From Qipengyuania intermedia (GTDB lineage Bacteria > Pseudomonadota > Alphaproteobacteria > Sphingomonadales > Sphingomonadaceae): a stretch of DNA of 64,000 nucleotides. Within the stretch, counting starts at the first letter, position 1, and each line of letters starts with the position of its first letter. Where the stretch lies: NCBI RefSeq assembly GCF_019711615.1, contig NZ_JAIGNS010000003.1, positions 248,001 to 312,000 of the forward strand, read 5' to 3'. Of the stretch, positions 34,672-47,561 are shown in pieces. The translations under genes and the position numbers were made by a program. The notes below the pieces were generated by a model. That model saw only the letters and a program-made list of their open reading frames with translations. It was not told the DNA's origin and did no database searches.

Positions 34672-35804
34672 TGCTTGGCGTCTCCGAGGTAATCCCTGCG
34701 AAAATCGGCGGCAAAGGCAGCGAAAGTACCGCCTCCAATCGCATCGCGCATGCCCTGCATCAGCTGCTGGTAGAATGCGATATTGTGTTCGGTCATCAGC
34801 ATTGCTCCCAAGATTTCTCCCGACTTCTGCAAGTGATGGAGATAGGCACGCGAATAGGTTGCGCAAACCGAACAGGCGCATTTCTCGTCTAGCGGTCCCG
34901 TGTCCTCGGCGAACCGCGCATTGCGAAGGTTCAAGGGGCCATGCCAGGTAAATGCCTGCCCGTTTCGTCCCGAACGGCTCGGCAGGACGCAATCGAACAT
35001 GTCGACCCCGCGCTCGACCGCGCCGACGAGGTCGTCGGGCTTGCCGACGCCCATGAGGTAGCGAGGCCGGTCCTGTGGCAATTGGCCCGGCGCGAAATCG
35101 AGCGTGGCGAACATAGCCTCCTGCCCCTCGCCCACGGCAAGGCCGCCGATCGCGTAACCATCGAAGCCGATATCGGTGAGTTTTTCTGCGCTAATCTTGC
35201 GCAATTCCTGGTCTAGGGCGCCCTGCTGGATACCGAACAGGGCAGATCGCTCGGCGTGCTCTCCTCCCGCATCGAACCCGTCCCGGCTCCGCTGTGCCCA
35301 GCGCATCGACATTTCCATGCTGGCCGCGATTTCGTCACGCGGGCGATCGGCGCGCGGACACTCGTCGAATGCCATCACGATGTCCGAGCCGAGCAATCGC
35401 TGGATTTCCATCGAGCGCTCGGGCGTCAGCATATGCTTCGACCCGTCGATGTGGCTGCGGAACTCGACACCTTTTTCGGTAAGCTTGCGCAGGTCCGACA
35501 GGCTCATAACCTGGTAACCGCCGCTGTCGGTAAGGATAGGCCGGTCCCAATTCATGAATTTGTGGAGCCCGCCCAGCCTGGCGACACGCTCGGCACCCGG
35601 GCGAAGCATCAGGTGGTAGGTGTTACCGAGGATGATGTCCGCGCCTGTTGCGCGTACTGTCTCGGGCTTCATGGCCTTGACAGTGGCAGCAGTGCCCACG
35701 GGCATGAATGCCGGCGTGCGGATGTCGCCGCGCAGCATGGAAATCCGCCCGGTACGCGCAGCGCCGTCCGTCGCGTCGATGGTGAACTGGAACCGGCTGG
35801 CCAT
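34668..35804 (-). CDS. tgt: queuine/preQ1 tRNA-ribosyltransferase
   Basis: Exchanges G34 of GUN-anticodon tRNAs for preQ1. 378 residues. The N-terminal [15 protein letters not shown] and the active-site region [11 protein letters not shown] (catalytic Asp) are intact. So are the second Asp region [26 protein letters not shown] and the zinc site [16 protein letters not shown]. queA, the next enzyme on the pathway, lies 3.2 kb upstream on the same strand. Overlaps the SDR gene by 4 bp. Confidence 0.97.
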   Translation of the reverse strand: MASRFQFTIDATDGAARTGRISMLRGDIRTPAFMPVGTAATVKAMKPETVRATGADIILGNTYHLMLRPGAERVARLGGLHKFMNWDRPILTDSGGYQVMSLSDLRKLTEKGVEFRSHIDGSKHMLTPERSMEIQRLLGSDIVMAFDECPRADRPRDEIAASMEMSMRWAQRSRDGFDAGGEHAERSALFGIQQGALDQELRKISAEKLTDIGFDGYAIGGLAVGEGQEAMFATLDFAPGQLPQDRPRYLMGVGKPDDLVGAVERGVDMFDCVLPSRSGRNGQAFTWHGPLNLRNARFAEDTGPLDEKCACSVCATYSRAYLHHLQKSGEILGAMLMTEHNIAFYQQLMQGMRDAIGGGTFAAFAADFRRDYLGDAKQ

Positions 35805-35805
35805 G

Positions 35806-36756
35806 TCAGAACCCGTAAATGAGAGTGGCGCGGGTCAGCGTGTCGGTCGAAACCTTTCCGACAGGCGGATTGCTGTCGTAATCGATCTGGTACGACAGTC
35901 GCGAGCGGAGGCGATTGCTGATTTCGAAATCGAGGCCGCTGACGAAGGTCAGGCTAGTGTTCGATCCATCGACGATCAACTGCGCCTGCCCGCCCGTTTC
36001 GGCCAGCGCATTGGCGTCCTGAGTAAACGAAAGCCGTTCGAAAATCTGCCAGTCGAAATCGAGGCCTGCGAGGGCCGCGATGCTGTTTTCCGTCCGGCCG
36101 TCGGTATATTCGGTCACGCGGTATGCAGGGCCGGCCTTTACCGACAGGTTGAGCGTGTCGCTGTCCACCAGCTTGTAGCCCACACCGCCCGAGACCGCAT
36201 AGCGACCCGAAAAACCCTGGATCTTGTCGCGCTCGTATTGCGCGAGGCCGTAGACGAACATGCGGTCGTTGAATTGCCAGCGCGGTTCGTAGGCGAGCAG
36301 ATATTGCTCGCGGCTCGTCTGGCCGTTCTGGCGCTGGTAATCGAGGCGCGCCCGCAGGCGGTGGCTCCAGTCGATCCCTTCGCGCTTCATCTTGAGCGAC
36401 GCCGCGATGCCGACACTGTCGGTATTGCCGGAGGACTGGAAGCCACCGATCTCGCCCTCGCCCGACCACAGGTCGAGCGCCCCGGCATTCTCTATCGCGG
36501 CGATCCGCGCTTGCTCGGCCTCGGCATTGCGTTTCGCAAGAGTAGCCTTCCAGCCGTTCTCCAGCGTGTCGATTTCACTGGTATCGTCCGGAAAGCTCGA
36601 GCGGGCGACCGATATCACGGCATCCACCTTGGCGGCATCGCCGGTGGCGATTGCGTTTTCGATCATCGTCCGGGCGGCTTCGGGAAGCTCGGCGCTGGCG
36701 GGCACAGCCAAGCACCCGACCAAAAGGGCTATCAGGATATGACGCAGGTTCTTCAT
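35806..36756 (-). CDS. DUF481 outer-membrane beta-barrel protein
   Basis: 316 residues. A signal peptide ([18 protein letters not shown]) and a helical linker are followed by a barrel domain (from about 95) with alternating strands. It opens with [22 protein letters not shown], the DUF481 hallmark, and ends in the outer-membrane terminal Phe ([10 protein letters not shown]). YdiY of E. coli is a relative. Function unknown. It precedes tgt by one base, so it is probably co-transcribed. Confidence 0.88.
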   Translation of the reverse strand: MKNLRHILIALLVGCLAVPASAELPEAARTMIENAIATGDAAKVDAVISVARSSFPDDTSEIDTLENGWKATLAKRNAEAEQARIAAIENAGALDLWSGEGEIGGFQSSGNTDSVGIAASLKMKREGIDWSHRLRARLDYQRQNGQTSREQYLLAYEPRWQFNDRMFVYGLAQYERDKIQGFSGRYAVSGGVGYKLVDSDTLNLSVKAGPAYRVTEYTDGRTENSIAALAGLDFDWQIFERLSFTQDANALAETGGQAQLIVDGSNTSLTFVSGLDFEISNRLRSRLSYQIDYDSNPPVGKVSTDTLTRATLIYGF

Positions 36757-36775
36757 GGCGCCCGCGCCTAGCGTG

Positions 36776-37540
36776 TCAGGCGCGCAGTCGCCAGCCTGTC
36801 TTGAAGATATAGGCGATCACGCCGGTACATGCCGCCAGGAAGGCAAGCGTGATCCCGAAACTGATCCAGATGTTCACATCGCTGCTGCCGTAGAAGGTCC
36901 AGCGCAGCCCGCTGACGAGATAGACGATCGGATTCGCCAAGGCGATCGTGTCCCATGGCTTGGGCAGCATGTCGATCGAATAGAAGGTGCCGCCAAGAAA
37001 GGTCAGCGGTGTCAGGAACAACATCGGGATGATGCCCAGCTTCTCGAAATTATCAGCCCATATCCCGAGGATGAAGCCAAACAGGCTGAAGGCTGCGGCC
37101 ACCAGCATGATGTAGATTATCGCTAACAGCGGGTGCGCGATCGAATAGTCGACGAACAGGCGCGCGGTCAGGAGGATGATCGCCGCAAGGATGAGGCTCT
37201 TGGTCATGGCCGCCCCGACGAAGCCGATCAGCGTCTCGCCCACTCCGACAGGCGCGCTGAGCAATTCGTAGATCGTGCCGGTGAAGCGCGGCATGTAGAT
37301 GCCGAAGCTTGAATTGCTCGTCGTCTCGCCCAGCAAGGTCAGCATCAGCAGGCCGGGAATTATGAAGGCGCCGTAATCGACTCCGCCAAGGTCAGGCATC
37401 CGCCCTCCGATGGCCGCGCCGAAAACGATGAAATAGAGCGAGGTGGTCAAGACCGGCGCAAGGACGGACTGGAAGGCCGTGCGCAGGAAGCGCATCAATT
37501 CGCGCGTGTAGATTGACCAGGTCGAACGCCAATTGATCAT
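36776..37540 (-). CDS. ABC-2 type transporter permease
   Basis: 254 residues with six membrane helices. The family hallmark is TPLTFLGGTFYSIDMLPKPW followed by NPIVYLVSGLRW, as in YadH-type exporters. It pairs with the ATPase gene, which overlaps by 4 bp (ATGA). The complex should move a hydrophobic or polysaccharide-linked substrate outward. The substrate is unknown. Confidence 0.93.
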   Translation of the reverse strand: MINWRSTWSIYTRELMRFLRTAFQSVLAPVLTTSLYFIVFGAAIGGRMPDLGGVDYGAFIIPGLLMLTLLGETTSNSSFGIYMPRFTGTIYELLSAPVGVGETLIGFVGAAMTKSLILAAIILLTARLFVDYSIAHPLLAIIYIMLVAAAFSLFGFILGIWADNFEKLGIIPMLFLTPLTFLGGTFYSIDMLPKPWDTIALANPIVYLVSGLRWTFYGSSDVNIWISFGITLAFLAACTGVIAYIFKTGWRLRA

Positions 37541-38532
37541 GCGGTCTCCCCGTCTTCACCCAGCAGGGTGACGAAAATGTCTTCGAGGCTGCTCTCGCGC
37601 GTGTCGATGCCGGTGTAATCGATACCTGCGGCGATAAGGGCCTTGGTGAGCGCTGCGACCTCTTCCTTGCCCTTCCCGGTCCCATCACCGCCCCGGTAGC
37701 AGAGCTTGTGACCGCCATCTTCCAGCTCGACAGGGAATTTACACAATTCCGGTGGCAGGGCGTCCAGCGGCTGCGCGAGCGTTATATGCGCTTCCGTCCG
37801 GCCGAGGCGCGACATCATTGCGTCTTTTTCGTCTACCATCAGGATGCGGCCGCCGCTGATGATGCCGACACGGTCGGCCATTTCCTCGGCTTCTTCGATG
37901 TAATGGGTGGTGAGGATGACCGTCACGCCCCGGTCCCGCATCTCGTCGATGATCCGCCACATGCCCTTGCGCAGTTCGACGTCGACACCCGCAGTCGGCT
38001 CGTCAAGGAACAGGAGGTCAGGCTCGTGCGCCAAGGCCTTGGCGATAAGCACGCGGCGCTTCATTCCGCCCGACAGGGCCATGATCCGCTCGTCGCGCTT
38101 CTCCCACAGGCTGAGCGAGCGCAGGATTTCCTCGATCCGCTCCGGATTGGGTGGGAGCCCAAAGAGACCGCGCGAATAGGCAACCGCCCGCTTCACCGGT
38201 TCGAACATATCGGTGCTGAGTTCCTGCGGGACCAGCCCGATGCGGCTTCGCGCCTTTCGCCATTCGGTCGCCAGGTCGTGTCCGAAAACGCGCATCGTAC
38301 CCGAGGTAGGCCTTACGAGGCCGCAGACTGCGCCGATCAATGTCGTTTTGCCCGCGCCATTCGGTCCGAGGAGGGCGAAAATCTCTCCCCGGCGGATAAT
38401 CAGGTCGACATCGTCGAGCGCTTTCAGGCCGCCGGGGTAGACCTTGGTCAGCCCTTCCAGTTCAAGGATCGGTTCCGGACTCAGGATTGCGCTCCTACTC
38501 TGCCAGGGCAGCCATTGCGGCGGGGTCGACAT
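37537..38532 (-). CDS. ABC transporter ATP-binding protein (YadG-type)
   Basis: Up to 331 residues. Walker A is LLGPNGAGKTTLIGAV, the Q-loop LVPQELSTD, the signature ALSGGMKRRVLIAKAL, and Walker B LLFLDEPTAGVD. The C-terminal ~90 residues are an extension after the ATPase core. The only ATG start overlaps the upstream small gene by 38 bp and gives an odd N-terminus (MSTPPQWLPWQS). An AGGAG lies 7-8 bases before a CTG codon (LSPEPILELEGL), so a non-canonical start there is possible. Confidence 0.92.
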   Translation of the reverse strand: MSTPPQWLPWQSRSAILSPEPILELEGLTKVYPGGLKALDDVDLIIRRGEIFALLGPNGAGKTTLIGAVCGLVRPTSGTMRVFGHDLATEWRKARSRIGLVPQELSTDMFEPVKRAVAYSRGLFGLPPNPERIEEILRSLSLWEKRDERIMALSGGMKRRVLIAKALAHEPDLLFLDEPTAGVDVELRKGMWRIIDEMRDRGVTVILTTHYIEEAEEMADRVGIISGGRILMVDEKDAMMSRLGRTEAHITLAQPLDALPPELCKFPVELEDGGHKLCYRGGDGTGKGKEEVAALTKALIAAGIDYTGIDTRESSLEDIFVTLLGEDGETA

Positions 38533-38953
38533 ACTGGATGTAGGCCAGCAGTGCCTGCATCGAGACGGGATCCATCATGAGCTCTGCCATGGCGATTTCG
38601 CCGAGGCGTCCGCCTGCGGCCTGCATCCCCATCTGGTCGCGATTGTTCATGACGACCTTCGCCTGAGCCTTGCAGTCCTTGGTCAGCAAGCGGGCAAAGA
38701 GTGCGGCCATCGAGCGATCGACCTGTTCCTTGGCAGCCGTGTCTACCTCGACAAGGCCTTCCATCATGGGCGAGGACGCCATGCTGCCCGCCATCCAGCG
38801 CGCGACGAGCGTGCGATCGCTGCCGGTGGTCTTGTCGACCAGGCACTGGCCCAGTTTGGCCGAGGCCTCGTTCGGCGCTGCAACCATGCTTTGCGCCGCG
38901 AGCGGTGTGCTGAAGGCGATGGCAGCAGCCGCTGCCAGACCCGTGAGTTTCAT
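38495..38953 (-). CDS. small exported protein of unknown function
   Basis: 152 residues starting MKLTGLAAAAAIAFSTPLAAQ, a clear signal peptide. GGAGGG lies 5 bases before the ATG; a 19-codon upstream extension has no such site. The mature part is helical and Met/Ala-rich, with two Cys (GQCLVDKTT and LTKDCKAQ) that could form a disulfide. No recognised family. It precedes the ABC exporter genes and may be co-expressed with them. Confidence 0.8.
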   Translation of the reverse strand: MKLTGLAAAAAIAFSTPLAAQSMVAAPNEASAKLGQCLVDKTTGSDRTLVARWMAGSMASSPMMEGLVEVDTAAKEQVDRSMAALFARLLTKDCKAQAKVVMNNRDQMGMQAAGGRLGEIAMAELMMDPVSMQALLAYIQYVDPAAMAALAE

Positions 38954-39052
38954 TGCGTCCCTCCGTTGGAATGAGGTCGCGACTCGAACCTCGCGGTCAC
39001 CATAAGCCAAGGATTGGGGGTGCCAAGTTCCTACTGCGGGCCGATCCCCGGT

Positions 39053-40084
39053 TCAGGGAATGAGAAGTGAAGAGTCGCCGTAGCTGTAGAAACGGTACTC
39101 GTTGGCAATGGCGTGGGCGTAGGCCGCCATCATCCTCTCCCTGCCCATCAGAGCACTCACCAGCATCATGAGGGTCGATTTCGGCAGGTGGAAGTTGGTC
39201 ATCAGGCCGTCAACCGCGCGGAATCGATATCCGGGCGTGATGAAGATGTCGGTGTCGCCTGCGAACGCGCGGATCACGCCATCGGCCTGCGTCGCACTTT
39301 CGAGCAGGCGAAGGCTCGTCGTCCCGACAGCTACAACGCGCCCGCCTGCTTCGCGCGCGGCATTGAGCCGGTCAGCAACCTCGGGTTCGATCCGGCCCCA
39401 TTCCGAGTGCATCGCGTGATCGTCGGTATCCTCCGCCTTGACCGGCAAGAAAGTCCCGGCCCCGACATGGAGGGTCAGGGTTTCCCTGCCCACGCCCGCC
39501 TCATCCAGCGCAGCGACGAGTTCGGGCGTGAAATGCAGTGACGCCGTCGGTGCTGCCACGGCACCGTCCTCGGCTGCAAACATGGTCTGGTAGTCTTCGC
39601 GGTCCTGCGCATCGGTCTCGCGCTTTCCGGCAATATAGGGCGGAAGAGGCATGCGGCCTGCGCGTTCGAGCAGGACTTCGACCGGTTCGTCTCCCTGGAA
39701 AGCCAGGATGAACGAGCCATCGGGCAAGCGCTCTTCGGCGATCGCGGAGACGCCCCCGCCGAACTCGATCAGGTCACCTGACCGCACGCGTTTCGCATTG
39801 CGGATGAAGGCTTGCCACCGGCGCAGGTCGACGCGCTTGTGAAGGGTCGCGCCGATCCTCGCCTCGCCCCGACGTCCCTCGAGCTGGGCCGGGATAACGC
39901 GGGTATCGTTGAACACCAGCACATCGCCGGCCTTCAGCAGGGACGGAAGATCGCGCACGCCGCAATCGCGCATGGGCCCATCGGCACCCTCGACGACGAG
40001 CATGCGGGCGGCATCGCGCGGGCGCGCCGGACGCAAGGCTATGCGTTCGGGCGGCAAATCGAAATCGAACAGGTCTACCTTCAT
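39053..40084 (-). CDS. queA: S-adenosylmethionine:tRNA ribosyltransferase-isomerase
   Basis: Transfers the ribosyl part of SAM to preQ1 in tRNA to make epoxyqueuosine. 343 residues. Typical segments: [51 protein letters not shown], and the C-terminal [16 protein letters not shown]. Acts right after Tgt, whose gene is on the same strand nearby. A gap of about 40 bp separates it from the cyclophilin gene upstream. Confidence 0.97.
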   Translation of the reverse strand: MKVDLFDFDLPPERIALRPARPRDAARMLVVEGADGPMRDCGVRDLPSLLKAGDVLVFNDTRVIPAQLEGRRGEARIGATLHKRVDLRRWQAFIRNAKRVRSGDLIEFGGGVSAIAEERLPDGSFILAFQGDEPVEVLLERAGRMPLPPYIAGKRETDAQDREDYQTMFAAEDGAVAAPTASLHFTPELVAALDEAGVGRETLTLHVGAGTFLPVKAEDTDDHAMHSEWGRIEPEVADRLNAAREAGGRVVAVGTTSLRLLESATQADGVIRAFAGDTDIFITPGYRFRAVDGLMTNFHLPKSTLMMLVSALMGRERMMAAYAHAIANEYRFYSYGDSSLLIP

Positions 40085-40125
40085 CGCCAGCGCCCCTAGA
40101 CGCAGGACGGTGTCAGGAAAAGCGC

Positions 40126-40794
40126 TTAGCCGATCGGGGCGTTGAGATCGTCGGCAGTCACTTCGGGATCCGCCATGATACGCGGAGCAGCCGGGACCGG
40201 ACGATTGTCGGCCGCGATCGACGCCTGGAGGATGCGGGTCGGGTCCTGCGGCGGTTCGCCGCGATTGATCGCGTCCACTGCGGCCATGTTCGAGATCACA
40301 CGGCCGAAATTGGTGTAGCGCTTGTCCAGATTGAAGCGCGGATAGAAGACGATAAAGAACTGGCTGTTCGCGCTGTCCTCATCGGCTGCGCGGGCCATCG
40401 ATACAGTCCCGCGCACATGCGGCATGATGTTGAATTCTTCTTCCAGATCGGGAAGCTCCGAACCACCCTGGCCGGTGCCCGTCGGATCGCCTGTTTGCGC
40501 CATGAAACCATCGATCACGCGGTGGAAGATCACCCCGTCGTAGAAACCGGCCCGGGCCAGCGTCTTGATACGGTCCACATGGTTCGGCGCCCAGCTAGGC
40601 ATCAGGCGGATCGCAACCCGCTCGCCGTTCGACAGGTCGAGCAGCAGGATGTTCTCGCGATCTTCCTGCACGTCGTAACTGATCGGCTGGAACGGCGCGC
40701 GCGCAGCCGGAACTTCGGCATCCTGCGCTGTCGCGGTAAGCGGAGCGAGAGCCGTCAGGGCGGCGGCAGCAAGGGCAAGCGAGGTCTTGAGCAT
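40126..40794 (-). CDS. exported cyclophilin-type peptidyl-prolyl isomerase
   Basis: 222 residues starting [24 protein letters not shown], a signal peptide; 11 further upstream codons do not improve it. The cyclophilin domain has [29 protein letters not shown] and [10 protein letters not shown], with insertions relative to PpiA. Catalyses proline isomerisation in periplasmic folding. It lies between coaD and queA; the association with queuosine genes is probably incidental. Confidence 0.92.
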   Translation of the reverse strand: MLKTSLALAAAALTALAPLTATAQDAEVPAARAPFQPISYDVQEDRENILLLDLSNGERVAIRLMPSWAPNHVDRIKTLARAGFYDGVIFHRVIDGFMAQTGDPTGTGQGGSELPDLEEEFNIMPHVRGTVSMARAADEDSANSQFFIVFYPRFNLDKRYTNFGRVISNMAAVDAINRGEPPQDPTRILQASIAADNRPVPAAPRIMADPEVTADDLNAPIG

Positions 40795-40874
40795 CGGGTT
40801 TCCGTCGAATTGTCTGATATGCGACACGCCCTAGCGAGCGCGCGCTGTCGGTTCAATGAATAGCTTCGGCAGGA

Positions 40875-41387
40875 TCAATAGTCGCCCAGCCGTCCCTTTT
40901 CATCCACACGCTTGACGACATCCTCGCAAACCTCCTGGCTTACGAACGGTGTGATATCGCCGCCAAAAAGGGCAATTTCCTTCACCAGCTTGGACGCGAT
41001 CGGCTGCAGCGACACGTCGGCCATGAGGAAAACCGTCTCGATATCGTCGTCGAGCTGCTGGTTCATGCCCGCCATCTGGTATTCGTATTCGAAGTCGGCG
41101 ACGGCGCGCAGACCGCGGATAAGGACATTGGCACCCATTTTCTGCGCGAATTTGACGAGCAGAGCGTTGAAGCCAACGACCTCGACATTGTCGAGGCCCA
41201 TGCGCGCGATCTCGCGTTCCACCATGGCGAAGCGTTCGTCGGTCGAGAACATCGGGTTCTTCGACGGGTTCGTGGTCACGCCGATGATCAGCTTGTCGAC
41301 CAGCTTGGATCCCCGGCGGATAATGTCCGCATGGCCGAGCGTGATGGGATCGAAGGTCCCCGGATAAATGCCGATACGTTCGCCCAT
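40875..41387 (-). CDS. coaD: phosphopantetheine adenylyltransferase
   Basis: Transfers AMP from ATP to 4'-phosphopantetheine in CoA synthesis. 170 residues. The nucleotidyltransferase motif GIYPGTFDPITLGHADII (T/HxGH) is at the N-terminus, and the second motif (ISSxKxR counterpart) is replaced by the usual DVSLQPIASKLVKEIALFGGDI segment of alphaproteobacterial CoaD. Its start touches the stop of the prenyl synthase gene by one base. Confidence 0.96.
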   Translation of the reverse strand: MGERIGIYPGTFDPITLGHADIIRRGSKLVDKLIIGVTTNPSKNPMFSTDERFAMVEREIARMGLDNVEVVGFNALLVKFAQKMGANVLIRGLRAVADFEYEYQMAGMNQQLDDDIETVFLMADVSLQPIASKLVKEIALFGGDITPFVSQEVCEDVVKRVDEKGRLGDY

Positions 41388-42295
41388 CAGTGGTCCCTTT
41401 TCACGACAAATCGCGCCAGTTCGACGAGCAATGCAGCGTCGGAGCCGTAACCGGCAAGGTGCTGTCCCGCCTGCTCGACCAGCATGTGCGCCTGCGCGCG
41501 CGCGGCGTCGCGGCCCATCAGGGTCACGAAGGTTTGCTTGCCCTGTCCTTCGTCCTTGCGCAGAGCCTTGCCGGCCTTCTCCTCGTCGCCTTCGACGTCC
41601 AGTAGGTCGTCGGCGATCTGGAAGGCGAGGCCGATGTCGCGTGCATAGGCGCGCAAGTGCGTGCGGCCTTCGGGCGGGATGCGGCCAAGGATCGCCCCCA
41701 TTTCGACACTGGCGGCAAGCAGAGCGCCTGTCTTGAGCTGTTGCAGGCGGGTAACCTGGCGCAGATCGTAATTCTGTTCGTCGGAAACGATGTCCATCAT
41801 CTGTCCGCCAGCCATGCCTTCATGGCCGCTTGCCTTGGCAAGAGCTGCCACGAGTTCGGCGCGCACGAATGGGTCGTTGCTGGTGTCGGGCATGGTCAGG
41901 ATGTCGAATGCCAGCGCGTGGAGGCAATCGCCCGCGAGGACCGCTGTCGCCTCGTCGAACTTCTTGTGGAGCGTAGGCTTGCCATGGCGCAGATCATCAT
42001 CGTCCATGCAGGGAAGGTCGTCGTGGATCAGCGAATAGGCATGGATCGCCTCGACGGCGCACCCTACATTGACGGCGGCTTGCCGCGTCACTCCGAAGAG
42101 CTGAGCAGTGGCGCAGACCAGCAAAGGCCGGACGCGTTTCCCCCCGCCAATCGCTGCATATCTCATCGCTTCGACCAGGCGGGCCCTGGTATCCTGCGGC
42201 ACGGGAAGGAAAGCGTCGAATGCCCCGTCGACCTCGCTCTGGATTTGGTCGAAAGCATCGGCAAGGAGATCGGGCATTGCGGTCATCGCGTTCAC
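41387..42295 (-). CDS. ispA: polyprenyl (farnesyl) diphosphate synthase
   Basis: Condenses IPP with DMAPP/GPP to farnesyl diphosphate. 302 residues. The first Asp-rich motif is in SLIHDDLPCMDDDDLRHG and the second in FQIADDLLDVEGDEEKAGK. The residues before the first motif are small and aromatic (His-Ala-Tyr-Ser), as in bacterial FPP synthases. It follows xseB by 3 bp, the standard xseB-ispA order; dxs is not in this window. Confidence 0.94.
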   Translation of the reverse strand: MNAMTAMPDLLADAFDQIQSEVDGAFDAFLPVPQDTRARLVEAMRYAAIGGGKRVRPLLVCATAQLFGVTRQAAVNVGCAVEAIHAYSLIHDDLPCMDDDDLRHGKPTLHKKFDEATAVLAGDCLHALAFDILTMPDTSNDPFVRAELVAALAKASGHEGMAGGQMMDIVSDEQNYDLRQVTRLQQLKTGALLAASVEMGAILGRIPPEGRTHLRAYARDIGLAFQIADDLLDVEGDEEKAGKALRKDEGQGKQTFVTLMGRDAARAQAHMLVEQAGQHLAGYGSDAALLVELARFVVKRDH

Positions 42296-42298
42296 GCC

Positions 42299-42553
42299 TC
42301 AGCTTTCCGCATCGAAAGGTACGGTGCCCGAAGGCTTCCCGTCGGCTCCCTGAACGATCTTTTCGATACGCGCCTGCGCCGCGTCCAGTCTCGCCTGGCA
42401 GGCCTTGCGCAATTCCTCGCCGCGTTCGTAGAGTGCAATGCTCTCATCGAGCGGAACTTCCCCGCTCTCGAGATTACGCACGACACCCTCAAGGGCGCGC
42501 AGCGCTTCCTCGAAACTCATTTCGCCAATCGGCTTGTCTTGACCCTCTGTCAT
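42299..42553 (-). CDS. xseB: exodeoxyribonuclease VII small subunit
   Basis: 84 residues. MSFEEALRALEGVVRNLESG and DESIALYERGEELRKACQARL form the two-helix hairpin of XseB, several copies of which bind XseA. I start at MTEGQDKP; the 48 codons readable upstream are not XseB-like and would run into the divergent DUF2177 gene. The large subunit xseA is elsewhere. Confidence 0.93.
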   Translation of the reverse strand: MTEGQDKPIGEMSFEEALRALEGVVRNLESGEVPLDESIALYERGEELRKACQARLDAAQARIEKIVQGADGKPSGTVPFDAES

Positions 42554-42617
42554 ATAGGGTGAGCATTGACGGGGCACAGCCGCGCGGTCAAGAACATGAA
42601 AAAACTGGGGAGCGGTT

Positions 42618-43013
42618 ATGACGTGGATTATCGCATTCGTCGCAGCGGCGCTGGCTTTCGGGGCGCTCGATGCACTGTGGCTCGGATGGGCGGGCAATAA
42701 TTTCTATCGCCCGCGACTGGGCGACATGCTGGCCGACAGCTTCCGCATGGCCCCCGCCCTCGTATTCTATGCCGCCTACGTCGCCGCGATGGTCTGGTTT
42801 GCGGTTCGCCCCGGTCTTTCCGCGGGGCTTGGCAGTGCCGCTCTCAACGGGGCCTTGCTCGGCGCGATCTGCTACGCGACCTATGACCTGACGAACCAGG
42901 CGACGCTGAAGCAATGGTCGACCACGGTCACCATCGCCGACATCATCTGGGGCGCATTCGCCACGTCGGTTGCCGCAACCGTCGCCACCTACGCTGCGAG
43001 CAAACTCGCCTGA
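42618..43013 (+). CDS. DUF2177 family membrane protein
   Basis: 131 residues with four membrane helices. The pattern GALDALWLGWAGNNFYRPRLGDML, then CYATYDLTNQATLKQW, is the DUF2177 signature (D-x-x-W-L and YDLTN). Function unknown. Divergent from xseB, with about 60 bp between start codons, and 16 bp before the next membrane-protein gene. Confidence 0.88.
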   Translation: MTWIIAFVAAALAFGALDALWLGWAGNNFYRPRLGDMLADSFRMAPALVFYAAYVAAMVWFAVRPGLSAGLGSAALNGALLGAICYATYDLTNQATLKQWSTTVTIADIIWGAFATSVAATVATYAASKLA

Positions 43014-43029
43014 GGGAGGCTGCGGCTCC

Positions 43030-43713
43030 ATGTTCATAGGTCATTTCGCACCGGCTTTCGCCGCGAGCGCCATTACGAGCGAAGCTCCAAAACTGGGTAC
43101 CCTCTTCATTGCTGCACAGCTGGTGGACTGGGCCTTCATGGCCTTCTTCATGGTCGGTATCGAGCAGGCCCGCATCGAGCCCGGCATCACCGTGATGAAC
43201 CCGTTCGACCTTTACCATATGCCCTACACGCATAGCCTGCTTGGCACGGCGGTATTCGCGGTGGGCTTCGCAGCCGTAGTCGGCATCACCTTGCGCAACG
43301 CGGTGGCTGCGACCTGGACCGCGATCGTCGTGATGAGTCATTGGGTGCTCGACCTCCTCGTCCACCGGCCCGACCTCACCCTCGCAGGGGGCGAGGAAAA
43401 GCTGGGCTGGGGCCTGTGGAACTATCCCTGGATCGAGATCCCGCTGGAACTGGGCATTACCCTAGCCGCGTTCATCTGGTTCATGCGGGCGACCAAGGGA
43501 CCGATCGTACCACCGCTGATCCTCATCGGCGTCATGCTGGTATTCCAGCTGGTCAGCTGGTTCGGACCGCAACCCACCGAATACTCGATCGCCCTGCCGC
43601 TCACGGCGCTCGTCGCCTTCGGTCTCATGACCGCGCTTGCCTACTGGGTCGGCACGACGCGCTGGCATCGCAAGGAGGTCGGGCTGGGAGTGGCCAGCCC
43701 ACCATTGTGGTAG
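43030..43713 (+). CDS. polytopic membrane protein, possible membrane-bound hydrolase (YdjM/DUF457-like)
   Basis: 227 residues with six or seven hydrophobic helices. Conserved-looking polar spots lie in them: [10 protein letters not shown] at the start, [18 protein letters not shown] and [15 protein letters not shown]. These scattered His/Asp residues resemble the YdjM/DUF457 group of putative metal-dependent membrane hydrolases, though the match is loose. GGGAGG lies about 10 bases before the ATG. Probably co-transcribed with the DUF2177 gene. Confidence 0.75.
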   Translation: MFIGHFAPAFAASAITSEAPKLGTLFIAAQLVDWAFMAFFMVGIEQARIEPGITVMNPFDLYHMPYTHSLLGTAVFAVGFAAVVGITLRNAVAATWTAIVVMSHWVLDLLVHRPDLTLAGGEEKLGWGLWNYPWIEIPLELGITLAAFIWFMRATKGPIVPPLILIGVMLVFQLVSWFGPQPTEYSIALPLTALVAFGLMTALAYWVGTTRWHRKEVGLGVASPPLW

Positions 43714-43759
43714 CCGAGCATATTGCGCCCCGGCGCGCAGCACCGTAAGGGCGCGGGCC

Positions 43760-46334
<2,575 letters not shown>

Positions 46335-46338
46335 CACG

Positions 46339-46746
46339 ATGAGCGCTGGCTATTCGGACACACCCCTCGCCAAGAAACTGTCGCTTAGGGACGGGATTAC
46401 CGTGTGGTTCGACGGCATGCCCGAAAACATCCTCGACGAGATCGATGAATATGCGCTCGAACTGACCTTCGTATCTGGGCCGGAAGCAGGTCCGGACGCC
46501 GCCCACATCTTCGTGACCGATCGGGCCGCCCTTGAACAGAAGCTGGCCGTGCTGCGCGAGGCGATTTCGCCGAATGGCCATGTCTGGGTCAGCTGGCCCA
46601 AACAGGGATCGGGCGTCGCCACCGAAATCGACGAACACGCCGTGCGCGAAGCGGGTCTCGCGCTCGGTTTCGTCGATACGAAGAAATGCGCGGTGGACGA
46701 GACCTGGTCGGGCCTCAAATTCGCAATCCGCAAGGAATTGCGCTGA
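46339..46746 (+). CDS. DUF3052 family protein
   Basis: 135 residues starting MSAGYSDTPLAKKLSLRDG, the characteristic DUF3052 opening. Later segments fit too: LPNGHVWVSWPK-like SPNGHVWVSWPKQGSG and FVDTKKCAVDETWSGLKFAIRK. Soluble; function unknown. The ATG chosen starts exactly at this motif. Convergent with the first Coq4 gene, with 3 bp between stops. Confidence 0.9.
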   Translation: MSAGYSDTPLAKKLSLRDGITVWFDGMPENILDEIDEYALELTFVSGPEAGPDAAHIFVTDRAALEQKLAVLREAISPNGHVWVSWPKQGSGVATEIDEHAVREAGLALGFVDTKKCAVDETWSGLKFAIRKELR

Positions 46747-46749
46747 CCG

Positions 46750-47541
46750 TCAGGCGGCCTGCTGCTGCGGCGGCATGATCTGGTCTTCTGTAAGACCTTC
46801 CTCGCGCATGATCTCAAGGCAACGGAAATAGGTCTCCGGCCTGCCGACGTTCAGCCGCTTGCGCGCAACATCGATGTCTTCACGCATAACCTGCTCGACA
46901 TCCATATGGGCAAGCTTGGCTGCAGCCTTGCCGAGCCGCCGCCCTTCGTTGATGGCTGCGAAGATCGGGGCCGAGGTGCCCGTGCCCTTCTTGATCTGCC
47001 GCGCACCGGCATAAGCGATGAACAGCACGCCCGGATTGAGGTTCTGTTCGTAGCTGAAGCCCAACAGCGCCGCTTCGCCCAGAGCATCTCGACCGTAGCC
47101 GGTCAGGATGTGGAAGAGATCGTGCGTGTCGCGCAGGCGGCAGAAATACCATTCCGTCAGATCGTCGTGACGGTTTTCAGGTGGATTGAACTTATGCGAT
47201 TCGGCGACCAGTCCCGCGGCGGACAGTCCCTCGCGTTTCATGAAGGCAATGTATTTTGCGGCTACCGTACTCGGTCCGCAATCGGCCCAGCGATCATGGT
47301 CGTCGAGCATGGCGGGAATGTCCGTGCCGTTGTCGAGAAACCGGCGCCCCTCGTCCGATTGCACGAAGTTCCACGCCTGCTGGTGGCTACGCTTGCCCTT
47401 CAGTGCTTCGATGATGTGGAAGACCTGCGCAGTATCTTCCTTGTCGGCGACGAGATTGCGAAAATGGCGCCACGCCTTGAGCGGACGGATGCCACTGGTC
47501 TTGCGGTCGGGATGGACGAGGGGTCGATCTGAAAGCGCCAT
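46750..47541 (-). CDS. Coq4 family ubiquinone-biosynthesis protein (copy A)
   Basis: 263 residues. The Coq4 metal motif H-D-x-x-H-(x11)-E is intact: His140, Asp141, His144, Glu156 in RDTHDLFHILTGYGRDALGE. COQ4 is an iron protein implicated in C1 decarboxylation/hydroxylation of the quinone ring and in holding the Coq complex. The chosen ATG has GGAG 8 bases upstream; another ATG lies 12 bases earlier. A strong dyad sits 20-45 bp before it. A paralogue lies 750 bp away across a nitroreductase gene. Confidence 0.88.
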   Translation of the reverse strand: MALSDRPLVHPDRKTSGIRPLKAWRHFRNLVADKEDTAQVFHIIEALKGKRSHQQAWNFVQSDEGRRFLDNGTDIPAMLDDHDRWADCGPSTVAAKYIAFMKREGLSAAGLVAESHKFNPPENRHDDLTEWYFCRLRDTHDLFHILTGYGRDALGEAALLGFSYEQNLNPGVLFIAYAGARQIKKGTGTSAPIFAAINEGRRLGKAAAKLAHMDVEQVMREDIDVARKRLNVGRPETYFRCLEIMREEGLTEDQIMPPQQQAA

Positions 47542-47561
47542 GCGAGACTCCATTGCAGGCA